Assembly: GCA_003116975.1 (NCBI GenBank) | Contig: BGKB01000026.1 | Span: 558,001-622,000 of the forward strand | Direction: 5' to 3' | Source of the DNA: Aurantiochytrium sp. KH105 | Lineage: Eukaryota > Sar > Bigyra > Thraustochytrida > Thraustochytriidae | DNA length: 64,000 bases | Part shown: positions 27,245-35,960 of the stretch, one piece after another | Layout: each line of letters begins with the position of its first letter | How positions within the stretch are numbered: position 1 is the first letter of the stretch | Translations under genes and position numbers: made by a program | Notes under the pieces: generated by a model | The model's database searches: none | What the model was told of the DNA's origin: nothing | What the model saw: only the letters and a program-made list of their open reading frames with translations

Positions 27245-28117
27245 ATGGGGACGCAGGAACAGCGACGAGACGAACGCAGCGGTGCAACGATGCGTCCAGA
27301 GGGAATGCAAATCGGCGCGAACCATCAGCTTTCCCCCATCCAAAGTATGGGCGAGTTTCAGACGTCAATGCGAAGGCGAAGACGTCACGGAAGTCCAGGT
27401 GGAGTTCCCGGCTTTGGATTGACGCCTACAAAGGTACCATCTATGTCGCAGAGCGATTCACAAAAGTCGCGTTCTTCGGAAATGCAAGAGGACGCTGACT
27501 TGCACACATATGCGGCTGAGTTGGTTCGTGCTTTGGGTATGAGTGACAGAGCCGCAAAAGCAATGCAAAAGCAGATGGCGAGCACGAGCCTTCGGGAGCA
27601 GCTTGCTCTAATTTCAGACCTTGAGTCAGAGCTCGAAGCCACGGGCAACTCCTTGCCTTGTGCAGCTTCGAAAGATACAGAAAAGAAAAATATTCATGGA
27701 AATCAAGAAACACATCTCCACGATGGTGATGATAGCAACTCGGCAGAGGACATTGACGAGGCATGGGAGATTCTTCTGGCGAACGCAGAGCTTAACGAGG
27801 AGCAAATTTCGAACATGTCGCGCCAATTCTATGCATTGGAGGACGCGGAGCAAAGGCTACACATGTACTTTGAGTTTTCTAGTTACCTGCGGCCTTTCTC
27901 GCAGGCACAGCTTGATTTTCAAGCACGCATGCAGGAAGCTCAAAAGCACGAACGAGGCATGTCCTCTTCCTCATCTTTGTGGCCTTGGACCTCAACAATG
28001 CAGACATCCTTTCTAAGCAGTGCAAAAGACGAGACGACGCAGACTCCATGGTACAAATCACCCAAGGCAGTCGCCTCGGCGATATTCGCAACTGCTCTAT
28101 TGAGGTATTCGCTGTAA
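27245..28117 (+). CDS. Unrecognised helical protein with weakly duplicated segment
   Basis: 290 residues, function not recognised. The N-terminal 85 residues are disordered, with RRRRRH at about 43-48. Two helical segments of about 45 residues resemble each other: one around 88-132 (YAAELVRALGMSDRAAKAMQ) and one around 170-216 (AWEILLANAELNEEQISNMS). Both have a hydrophobic 'LL..l.l.e' start and a charged second helix, loosely like the start of formin GTPase-binding regions. That likeness is only a hint. The C-terminal 20 residues are mildly hydrophobic (SAIFATALL), possibly a tail anchor. Its stop lies only 40 bp from the stop of the convergent NIPA gene, so 3' UTRs must overlap. Confidence 0.65.
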   Translation: MGTQEQRRDERSGATMRPEGMQIGANHQLSPIQSMGEFQTSMRRRRRHGSPGGVPGFGLTPTKVPSMSQSDSQKSRSSEMQEDADLHTYAAELVRALGMSDRAAKAMQKQMASTSLREQLALISDLESELEATGNSLPCAASKDTEKKNIHGNQETHLHDGDDSNSAEDIDEAWEILLANAELNEEQISNMSRQFYALEDAEQRLHMYFEFSSYLRPFSQAQLDFQARMQEAQKHERGMSSSSSLWPWTSTMQTSFLSSAKDETTQTPWYKSPKAVASAIFATALLRYSL

Positions 28118-28157
28118 AGAGTAATGAAAACAATGTAATGAGGGCTAACAGGATTTG

Positions 28158-29534
28158 TTATGAGGTCGCAACCTCGTTATTTTCCAGCGTGGGCTTGCTG
28201 GGAGCACTCAAAGTGTTCCCATCAGTGAGGGGTGTCACGGTGCCATTCGTTGGAATTCCAGGTGTCTTCAAGGTCATGAGACCAATGCCAGCCAGCGTGT
28301 GCATAATTCCGACGGGGAAGAGCATCTGCTGCATTTCGGTGAAGTCTGCGAACTCGTGGTAGACAACAGCGCCGACTGTGCCGCTGAGTAAAATGTAGGC
28401 AGTGTTGTAGAGGGGTAGAAAGAGCACAGCATTGTAGCGACGGAGACCTTGATTGATGTGGCTAATCTGTAGAAAGGCAAAGACAATGATGAGAACAATG
28501 TGGTAATATGGGTGCACGGTGCCCCAGGCACCCTGCGAGCGTCCATCCTCAGAAATGCCGGCCTCGGCGAGCTCCCCTGTCGCCTTGAAGAAGACATTGC
28601 CGATGCCACCAAAGGCACCGGCGCAAAAGGCGTAGAGAACAGGGCGCACCCGTAATATCCACACGGCCCTGGATTTTGTATGGATAAGGCTTACTGCCAC
28701 GAGCGAGGCGAACAAGAGCACTCCCACGAGCGCGATAAAGTCGGCGTCATCGTAGCGATCGAGCAACTCGCAGGCATTAAGGCTCACATCGGACTTGGGG
28801 CCACTTGCCGTCGCGACGACGAGACCAATTAAAATGATTGAGGTCGCAAGGATTTCGACGTTGGAAATCTTTTCGCGGAGAAGAATTGGCGCAAAAATTG
28901 CATTGAGCAAGATGGTCATACCTGCAAAAGGCACGAGAAGAGATTGAGGTGCCAGAGAAAAGGCGACGAAGTCAAACGGCAATGGCAGCAAAACCATGAT
29001 AAAGAGCGCAAAGAGCCACCACGGTGAAATGAGTAATCCGCCAATCTCGGGTGCCTTTTTTTCTTTGCGATCGTTGACGATGTGAGCATATTTTTGCAGA
29101 ATCGTGCCGAAAGTTGTGCAAAACGAGGAGAGAATGCTGAACATGATGCCCAGCAGCCGCCCATTATCGTATTCCTCTTGGTCGTTGCTGGATGTTGTCG
29201 TGTTGCTGTTTGCCTCTGGCTCGACGCAGTTACAAGTTCCAGTGTCATAGATACCCGATACGTTGTCTTGATCGAGTCGATGTCCAGTCGCGCACCAAAA
29301 TGAGTCGAGCTCATCTTCAGTGGCGAGTAAGATCGCAAAGCCTGGCGGTTGCAGTTCGCGGAACTTGAAGCATGTATCGAGCTCAAGTGTGCTCCCATTT
29401 GAGAGCGCATATGATGCTGAAAAATTACAGAGCGACGTTTCGGTCGTGGTTGTTATTCCTGTGCAGTTCCACCCATTCTCGGTGCTCAGTATTCCCAAGG
29501 TATTGTTTGCGTCACACGTGAGCGTGTTCCCCAT
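28158..29534 (-). CDS. NIPA-family magnesium transporter
   Basis: 458 residues. NIPA-type transporters carry Mg2+ and related cations across plasma or endosomal membranes. The family core of nine hydrophobic segments begins near residue 127 (LLGIMFSILSSFCTTFGTILQKYAH), with typical blocks SLLVPFAGMTILLNAIFAPILL and FLQISHINQGLRRYNAVLFLPLYN. The first 125 residues form a Cys-rich, Asn/Thr-rich domain with many N-x-S/T sites (for example NCTG, NFSA, NGST). It looks luminal or extracellular yet has no obvious signal peptide. The C-terminal 40 residues are polar. The ATG at 29534 is the only good start; a missed upstream signal exon is possible. Confidence 0.87.
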   Translation of the reverse strand: MGNTLTCDANNTLGILSTENGWNCTGITTTTETSLCNFSASYALSNGSTLELDTCFKFRELQPPGFAILLATEDELDSFWCATGHRLDQDNVSGIYDTGTCNCVEPEANSNTTTSSNDQEEYDNGRLLGIMFSILSSFCTTFGTILQKYAHIVNDRKEKKAPEIGGLLISPWWLFALFIMVLLPLPFDFVAFSLAPQSLLVPFAGMTILLNAIFAPILLREKISNVEILATSIILIGLVVATASGPKSDVSLNACELLDRYDDADFIALVGVLLFASLVAVSLIHTKSRAVWILRVRPVLYAFCAGAFGGIGNVFFKATGELAEAGISEDGRSQGAWGTVHPYYHIVLIIVFAFLQISHINQGLRRYNAVLFLPLYNTAYILLSGTVGAVVYHEFADFTEMQQMLFPVGIMHTLAGIGLMTLKTPGIPTNGTVTPLTDGNTLSAPSKPTLENNEVATS

Positions 29535-30272
29535 GATGCTACTGCTCGCTTGTGCTCACAAGGACCAGCTCGCGGGTCACTCGTTCGCCTCGGATCCAGT
29601 GCGATGATTGCAATCTGCACACCAGGAGCGCGCGCCGAGATCTCCGCGAGGCGTCTCCCTCATTCAATCCCTCTCCTCTTCCCACAAAAATGGACAAGGT
29701 CTTTCTTTTCTATTTTTCTCTCACTCACGCATCATCCAAATCATCATTTGATGTCAGCCAGTTCGCCGCGCCTGCGCCCGCGCCCGACAGGTGGTACACA
29801 CCTAAGGTGTGTACTCCTTGTCATGCTCTCGATGGCCCCCTCTGCGACTTTTTCTTCTCCAGCATGGACAGCGGCGGGTGGCTTTCTCTTTATTTCCTCG
29901 CGGCTCTCGTATGCGAGCGTGCGTGCATGCGTGCATGCGGGCATGCGCGCGTGCGGCACGGGCGTGCACGGAGGCATAGAGGCTGTTGAGCTTCTGCAAG
30001 CAAGCGCAGATCTGCCCTACTAGCTGGTGGCCGGCCAAGGCCTTCTTGTCAGTCGAGGCGAGGTTTTGAGCGGCTCTACGCGAGAGCTTCAACGAGCCCC
30101 TTCTCCTTCTCCTTCTCCTTCTCCTTCTTCTTCTTCGCCTTCGGCAGCGACGTTGTGACCGCAAGAGAAACAGAAACCCATCGCGCCGCGCCGAGCTTGC
30201 ACGCGGCGAACGACAACGAGCGAGGACGGCGGAGACGAGCATAGAGGAGTAGTGTACACGAGCCTTGGGACG
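29535..30272. other. Divergent promoter region with repeats
   Basis: 738 bp between NIPA and photolyase starts. It holds a CGTGCATG-type purine/pyrimidine alternating stretch (about 29919-29955) and a CTTCTC hexamer tract (about 30100-30136). No gene is seen. Confidence 0.55.
30100..30136 (+). repeat. CTTCTC hexanucleotide tract
   Basis: About six pyrimidine-only units, 140-170 bp before the photolyase ATG. Confidence 0.8.
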
Positions 30273-31832
30273 ATGAAGGTGGAGGTGCAGCCGGAGCGGT
30301 GCCAGTGGCTCAAGAAGGACGAAGATGCGGTCGCCGAGGGCAAGAACGACGGCGGTCCGGTGGTGTACTGGATGCACCGGGAGAAACGGGCGGAGGACAA
30401 CTGGGCGCTTCTCAAGGCGCAAAGTCTGGCGCTCGCCAAGAACGCCTCACTGGCAGTAGTGATGCTGGTCCCCACAAAGTACATGCACTGGAACTTGCGG
30501 CACTACTCGTTCGGCCTGAAAGGCCTCGCGGAGACGCAAAAGGCGCTGCACGCCAAGAACATTCCCATGTATGTTTCGTTGAGCGAGAACCCGGCCAAGG
30601 ACCTCGTTTCCACGTGCAAGGATCTCAAAGCGCGCGCGCTTGTCATGGATTTCTTCCCGATGCGACCCAAGCGAAACTGGGATGCCGAGGTAACCAAGTC
30701 CGTTGATATCCCCGTGTGCCTCGTCGACGCGCACAATGTCGTGCCGTGCTGGGAGGCATCGGACAAGCGCGAGTACGCCGCACGCACGATTCGCCCCAAG
30801 ATCAACCGAAAGAAGGATGACTTCTTTGACGCGTTTCCAGAGCTGTCCAAGATGCCCTCGTCGAACACTGACAGTAAGCTCAAGGAGACAGACTTTGATA
30901 AAATGCTCGAAGAACTCAAGTCGGACCACAAGCTCGATACGAGCGTCAAGCCCGTCGACGACCGCTTTCCGCCCGGCCCCTCGGGCGCAAAGAAGATCTT
31001 GGATCGCTTTCTTGACGCCAAGCGACTCGGCAAATACAGCGAGTGCCGCAACGACCCGAACGAAAGCGTACTCTCCGACATGTCACCGTACATGAACTAC
31101 GGATTCATTGCTCCGCAGCGCGTCCTCATGGAGGCGCGCGCGTATGCGGAAAAGAATGGAAAGATCCCTTCCAAGGAGATTGATGGCTTTGAAGAGGAGG
31201 CGCTCGTTCGCCGCGAGCTCACAGATAACTACTGCCACTATGTTCCCGAGTACGACTCTCTTGACGCGGCCTATGACTGGGCGCGTGAAACGCTCAAAGA
31301 GCACGCCAAGGACAAGCGCCCGCACATTTACTCGTTCGAGGAGCTCGCTGAGGCGCGCACGAATGATGAACTTTGGAATGCGGCACAGGTGATGGCACGC
31401 GACGAGGGCAAGATGCACGGGTGGCTGCGCATGTACTGGGCAAAGCAGCTTCTCACCTGGACAAAGACGCCGGAAGAGGCACTTGACTACGGCTTTCGGC
31501 TCAACGACATTTACAATCTTGACGGCGGCGATCCTAACTCGATTGTCGGCGTGGCTTGGAGCATCATGGGGATCCACGACCAGGGGTGGCGTGAGCGCGA
31601 GATTTTCGGCAAGATCCGCTGCATGACTTACAAGTCGTCGCGAACCAAGTTCGACGTCGATAAGCTTGCGAAAAAGTATCCGGGTCCCGGCGAGGCCAAG
31701 TCGGGCAAACGCAAGGCTTCGCAAGACAAAGACGACGAGGACGACCAAGATAGCAAGGACAAGGGTAGCAAGAACAAGAACAAAAAGGGTTCATCCTCGA
31801 ACAAGAAACAAAAGAGCGGCGGCAAGAAGTGA
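30273..31832 (+). CDS. Class II CPD photolyase
   Basis: 519 residues. It uses FAD and light to split cyclobutane pyrimidine dimers in DNA. The N-terminal alpha/beta domain (about 30-190) starts GGPVVYWMHREKRAEDNWAL, the class II hallmark. The FAD-binding helical domain (about 230-460) has SPYMNYGFIAPQRV, the RELTDNYCHYVPEYDSL block, and the late signature GWREREIFGKIRCMTY, which fits class II rather than class I or cryptochromes. The last 50 residues are a Lys/Asp/Ser-rich tail that likely holds a nuclear signal (GKRKAS). An upstream GTG extends the frame, but ATG 30273 is chosen. The final 28 nt belong to the first copy of a 247-bp tandem repeat. Confidence 0.93.
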   Translation: MKVEVQPERCQWLKKDEDAVAEGKNDGGPVVYWMHREKRAEDNWALLKAQSLALAKNASLAVVMLVPTKYMHWNLRHYSFGLKGLAETQKALHAKNIPMYVSLSENPAKDLVSTCKDLKARALVMDFFPMRPKRNWDAEVTKSVDIPVCLVDAHNVVPCWEASDKREYAARTIRPKINRKKDDFFDAFPELSKMPSSNTDSKLKETDFDKMLEELKSDHKLDTSVKPVDDRFPPGPSGAKKILDRFLDAKRLGKYSECRNDPNESVLSDMSPYMNYGFIAPQRVLMEARAYAEKNGKIPSKEIDGFEEEALVRRELTDNYCHYVPEYDSLDAAYDWARETLKEHAKDKRPHIYSFEELAEARTNDELWNAAQVMARDEGKMHGWLRMYWAKQLLTWTKTPEEALDYGFRLNDIYNLDGGDPNSIVGVAWSIMGIHDQGWREREIFGKIRCMTYKSSRTKFDVDKLAKKYPGPGEAKSGKRKASQDKDDEDDQDSKDKGSKNKNKKGSSSNKKQKSGGKK

Positions 31833-32545
31833 GTCTCTATTCGTAAGCAAGTAGAATGAGTCAGCGATAATTTGCATGTAAGAGTCATACGTAATTGATG
31901 GGGGCCAAGGGATTAGATCGTCATTCATTTCGCAAGACCGCGGCAGGCAGGGCGGGATCAACTCTCCCCGCTCACCTACTGGCCGTCGACAGGTCGTTGT
32001 TGCTGCAGGAGCGTCTTGAAGAAACGATCCGCAACACGGGTGACAAAGGTCGAAACAAAAGAGCGGCGGCAAGAAGTGAGTCTCTGTTCATAAGCAAGTA
32101 GAATGAATCAGCGATTATTTGCATGTAAGAGTCATATGTAATTGATGGGGGCCAAGGGATTAGATCGTCATTCATTTCGCAAGACTGCGGCAGGCAGGGC
32201 GGGATCGACTCTCTCCGCTCAGCTACTGGCCGTCGACAGGTCGTTGTTGCTGCAGGAGCGTCTTGAAGAAACGATCCGCAACACGGGTGACAAAGGTCGA
32301 AACAAAAGAGCGGCGGCAAGAAGTGAGTCTCTGTTCATAAGCAAGTAGAATGAATCAGCGATAATTTGCATGTAAGAGTCATATGTAATTGATGGGGGCC
32401 AAGGGATTAGATCGTCATTCATTTCGCAAGACTGCGGCAGGCAGGGCGGGATCAACTCTGTCCGCTCACCTACTGGCCGTCGACAGGCCGTTGTTGCTGC
32501 AGGAGCGTCTTGAAGAAACGATCCGCAACACGGGTGACATAGGTC
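31805..32545. repeat. 247-bp unit in three tandem copies spanning two gene ends
   Basis: Copies are 31805-32051, 32052-32298 and 32299-32545, with an exact 247-bp period. By eye, copies 1 and 2 differ at about 9 sites, copies 2 and 3 at about 6 and copies 1 and 3 at about 9. Each unit begins with the last 28 nt of the photolyase coding sequence and ends with the last 76 nt of the hydrolase coding sequence on the other strand, with about 143 bp of shared 3' spacer. Photolyase uses copy 1 for its true end and the hydrolase uses copy 3. Both stop codons and any poly(A) signals are therefore present three times. Confidence 0.95.
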
Positions 32546-34038
32546 GACCGCGTGCCACGCTCGCAAAAACTCAGGTGGCCGCCCCGCGGAACGCTAAAAA
32601 AGACGATGCGATCGCTGCAGCGCGCGGCGGCGCGCTGGATGCGGTGGGTGTCATCCGAAAAGAGAGGATCGTCCTCGGAATGGAGGCAAAGAACCGGGAT
32701 GTTAATGTTGTGCGCCTGCTCGACGAGGTTGAAGCTATCGTGATAGGCAACGACGCTGTGGTGGCCATAGACGGGGTTTGCGAGTTTGCGATCGAGGTCG
32801 CTGAGGTTGCTGCAGGTAGCGATCTCACCGATGTCTACATTGTCAAGGTTATCGAGCACCTCTTTGTTACGACGCAAAATGTCAATGTGCATTTTGGCGA
32901 GAATGTAAGAATAGCAGCGGCCAACGAGACCGTTAACCTCCATCAGCTGCAGACCCACTTGGTACTGAAAGGTGCAGCCGACGGTCATGACGGCAGCAAA
33001 GGGACAGGGAGGCGAGCCGGGCGCGGCAAAACCTTGGATATACTTGAGGAGAAGCGATCCGCCCTGGCTGAGCCCGAGACCGAATAGTGGGACCTGCATT
33101 CCGCGATCGGCGCGGACCTTTTCGATGAGCGCCTCGAGCATCCGTGTGTCCATCTTGTGCAGCTTGTGCGAACGAAGCGGGACGCCGCCCTCTCCGCGCT
33201 CGTGAAGAATGTGGACATGCGCATTGAATCTCTCGGCGATGGACTTGGCCAGGATGCGGTACAAGTTCTTTTCCGATGACCCGCCGAAGCCGGGCACCAC
33301 GATGAAGGAGGGCGAGTCGAGCGAGGCGCGCGGCGAGGCGAGCGTGTCGGCCGCGACCTCGACGAGATGGCCGTCGAGGCGCGCTGAGAGCACGTGGCGC
33401 TGGAAGAGGAGGTCGTCGTCGTCGATGCGAAGGATCGGCGCGCCGGTCATGAGGTGCTTATTGTAAAAGGTAGGCGTCGCGTAGGCCTCGAGCGACCGCA
33501 AGGCGTCCGCGACGCGTTGGTTGTTCGCGGATCGGTAGTAGGACACGCGGTTCCCCGCGGCCGTCATCTCGTCCGTGTACGGCACATGCTCGAACTTGCG
33601 CGAGGCCGCCCGGGCTGCGGCGAGGCCGGCGGCGCTGGTCGCCACGGCGAGGCCGACCCTCCTGTGCGAGATCTCGTCGTCGCCCAGCAGCTTCCTGAGG
33701 CGGCCGAGATACGACCGAGGCGAAAATGCGTTGCGCGAGTGCGCCCTGCTCCTTCTCCTGGAGGCCGCCGCAGCAGCACAAGGCGCCGCCGACGCGTCAT
33801 CCGCCCCGCGGCCGAGGCCCTCCTCCTCCGCGAAGAGCGCGGCGCCCTCCGCGGCCGCGTCGCCGTCGCGCGCGGGACCGCGCCAGGCCTTGCTCGTCCT
33901 CCTGCGCAGCGCCGCGTCCACGCACACCGCGAGCACGACGACGGCGAGCATCACATGCAGGGTCTCCGCGCTCAGGAGCCCCGGCATCGCCGCCGGCGCC
34001 GCCCTGCCCAGCATCGTCGCCGGCGCCGCCAGCGCCAT
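32470..34038 (-). CDS. Alpha/beta hydrolase, ABHD1/ABHD3/EMB8-like
   Basis: 522 residues. Members of this family are membrane-anchored serine hydrolases acting on lipids or esters. An N-terminal hydrophobic segment (TLHVMLAVVVLAVCVDAAL) near residues 25-43 suggests a signal anchor. The hydrolase fold has FIVVPGFGGSSEKN (oxyanion region), the nucleophile elbow GLGLSQGG, the acid in LHSEDDPLF and the histidine in PRGGHLSF, so the catalytic triad looks complete. The region between is the usual ABHD1/3-type lid. The frame runs upstream to a GTG through Arg/Ser-rich repeat translation, so ATG 34038 is chosen. The C-terminal codons lie in the third copy of the 247-bp repeat. The substrate is unknown. 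Confidence 0.87.
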   Translation of the reverse strand: MALAAPATMLGRAAPAAMPGLLSAETLHVMLAVVVLAVCVDAALRRRTSKAWRGPARDGDAAAEGAALFAEEEGLGRGADDASAAPCAAAAASRRRSRAHSRNAFSPRSYLGRLRKLLGDDEISHRRVGLAVATSAAGLAAARAASRKFEHVPYTDEMTAAGNRVSYYRSANNQRVADALRSLEAYATPTFYNKHLMTGAPILRIDDDDLLFQRHVLSARLDGHLVEVAADTLASPRASLDSPSFIVVPGFGGSSEKNLYRILAKSIAERFNAHVHILHERGEGGVPLRSHKLHKMDTRMLEALIEKVRADRGMQVPLFGLGLSQGGSLLLKYIQGFAAPGSPPCPFAAVMTVGCTFQYQVGLQLMEVNGLVGRCYSYILAKMHIDILRRNKEVLDNLDNVDIGEIATCSNLSDLDRKLANPVYGHHSVVAYHDSFNLVEQAHNINIPVLCLHSEDDPLFSDDTHRIQRAAARCSDRIVFFSVPRGGHLSFCERGTRSTYVTRVADRFFKTLLQQQRPVDGQ

Positions 34039-35960
34039 CCCTGCGCGCCGCTCCGGCCGGCCCTGCCCTGCCCTGCCCGCCCCGGCCGCCGCGCGCAGCC
34101 GCCGCAGTTCCGGCTCTGCTGCGCTCGCTCCGCTGCCCCGCCGCGCCGCCGAGCGAGCGAGCGGTCTATCGAGCGATCTCTCGAGCGATCTCTCGAGCGA
34201 TCTATCGAGCGATGTGAGCGATCGGCATCGAGCGACCGCGCCGCCGAACCGCGAGACCGGCCGGCTCGCATCCCGCGTGCGATGCGAGCGACGCCAGCCA
34301 GGCCGCGGCGGCGTGCGCCCGCGGCGGCGAGGAGCGCGGGGGGCTGGCGGGGGCGCCGCGGCCTCGCGCGGCTGGGCCGGAGGGCGGAGGATGGGATGGG
34401 GTGGATGGGTGGATGGGATGGGATGCGATGGGATGCGATGGGACACGCCGCCTGTGGAGCGAGCTCGGCGCGCGGGAAGCGAGGCGGCTGACGGTACCGA
34501 GCAGGCCGCGGCCAGCGCGAGCGCAGACGCAGGCGCAGGCGCAGGCGCAGCGTTCGCGGCGGGCCGAAGCGGGAGGAGGAGGAGGAGCAGCCGCGCGTCA
34601 GCGGGCCGGCGAGGAATCGCGGCTGAGCCCCGGCTGGCTAGGAGAGGGCTAGCGGGGGATTAGTGGCTGCGGCGGGGGCGACCCGGGGTCACGCAGGACC
34701 ATGCACGCGCCGAGAAAAGCGCGTCGCCGAGCGTGCGTGCCGGCCATGGCGGCGACAGAGGCCGCGACTGCGACGCGCGACGCGCGACTCGAGACGTTTA
34801 GGCGCGGCGGCGGCAGGTCCCCTCGCGCTCGCGCTCGCGCTCGCACGCCGCAGGCAGTGGCGGCAGCCTCGCCGAACTGCCGAGGACGGACGACATCTTG
34901 CTGCACGTGCAGGGGGCACGCTGAAGCAGCGTGGGAGGCGCAGGCGCTGTCGTAGGCGCAGTTGTTGCAGTTCCAGCATGCGAGTCGCAGTGTGACGATG
35001 GGCTGCTGGCAGTGGTTGTTGCTGTTGCAGCTGGCTGGTCGGTTGGTTGGTTGGTTGGTTGCTGTTGGTTGCTTTGTGCGTGTGAGCGAGCGACCACGCA
35101 CGTCGACCGGGCCGAGTAGCCAAGGGCTGAGATCATGGAAGTTGCGCACGAGCTGCAGTGGTATAGCCAACTTCACCGTGTCAGTGACCGTGATGGCTGT
35201 CAGCCTGCCACTGCAGCTGCAGCTGACAACGTTCTCGTTCTCAGTCTCAGCCTCTACACTACACACTCCGGGTGGCCAAAAAAATGTCGTCGTTGGTGAC
35301 GAGGAGGATGGACGACAGCAGCAGCCTTGGCAGCTGCAGCAGTAGCAGGCAGTCCAGCGTGATTGTCTCGACACACCACCTACCAAGTAGCCGAGGCTAG
35401 ACGAGGTCGTAGGTCTTGGCCTAGTGGGATGGCTGCGGCGCGTTTGACTCGAAGCGTCGGCCTCGGTCGATCCAAGTATATGGAAACTGCCCACTGGGTG
35501 GGACGATGGAGGGCCATTTTTCTGCCGCCATCGCTTTCGTTGTCGCTTTCGTTGACGCTGCCCTGCCACGGCGAGGGCCGCTAGCTAGCTAGCTAGCTAG
35601 CTGCACTGGCTGCTAGAGCTGGCAGTAGGTAGGGCAGCAGCCCGCTACCGGTGCGAGTCCAACTGCAGACATTCATCTAGGCCTATTGAATTTGATCGTT
35701 ACGTTACGATGGCACAGTGACTCGACTGACTGCTCTGCGCCCCAGTGGCACGCGACGCGAGGGACACAGCTCGGACCCGGAAGGTGCGCCGAGCCCGGCA
35801 GTTATGCCGCTGGATGCCTCGCATTCCGAAAGGTTGGGACGCGCGCTCGACCACCTGCTGCTACGGCAACTGCTCGCAAGCAGCGGCGCCAAAAGCAAAA
35901 CCCTTTCCGCCGCCGAGACCTTGTGGTCCGACGTCGGGAGGGAGGCGCAAAAGACGAAAG
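34039..35960. other. 1.9-kb divergent intergenic region with many repeats
   Basis: Between the hydrolase start and the ATG of the type II membrane protein. Repeats include a 12-bp GAGCGATCTCTC tract (34161-34212), GGATG pentamers (34388-34443), GCGCAG units (34521-34552), GGTT tetramers (35033-35061) and CTAG tetramers (35580-35602). Several CAGCTGCAGC-type palindromic clusters occur at 35150-35350. Long frames on both strands are compositional. The last 150 bp may encode an N-terminal extension of the next gene. Confidence 0.5.

Noticed and set aside
31791..32566. Three similar short minus-strand frames between photolyase and hydrolase
   Set aside because: They are translations of the 247-bp tandem repeat, not a gene family.
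34649..35569. 306-codon minus-strand frame
   Set aside because: It translates to low-complexity Ser/Pro/Cys/Asn runs that mirror microsatellites and reads through GGTT and CAGCTG repeats.
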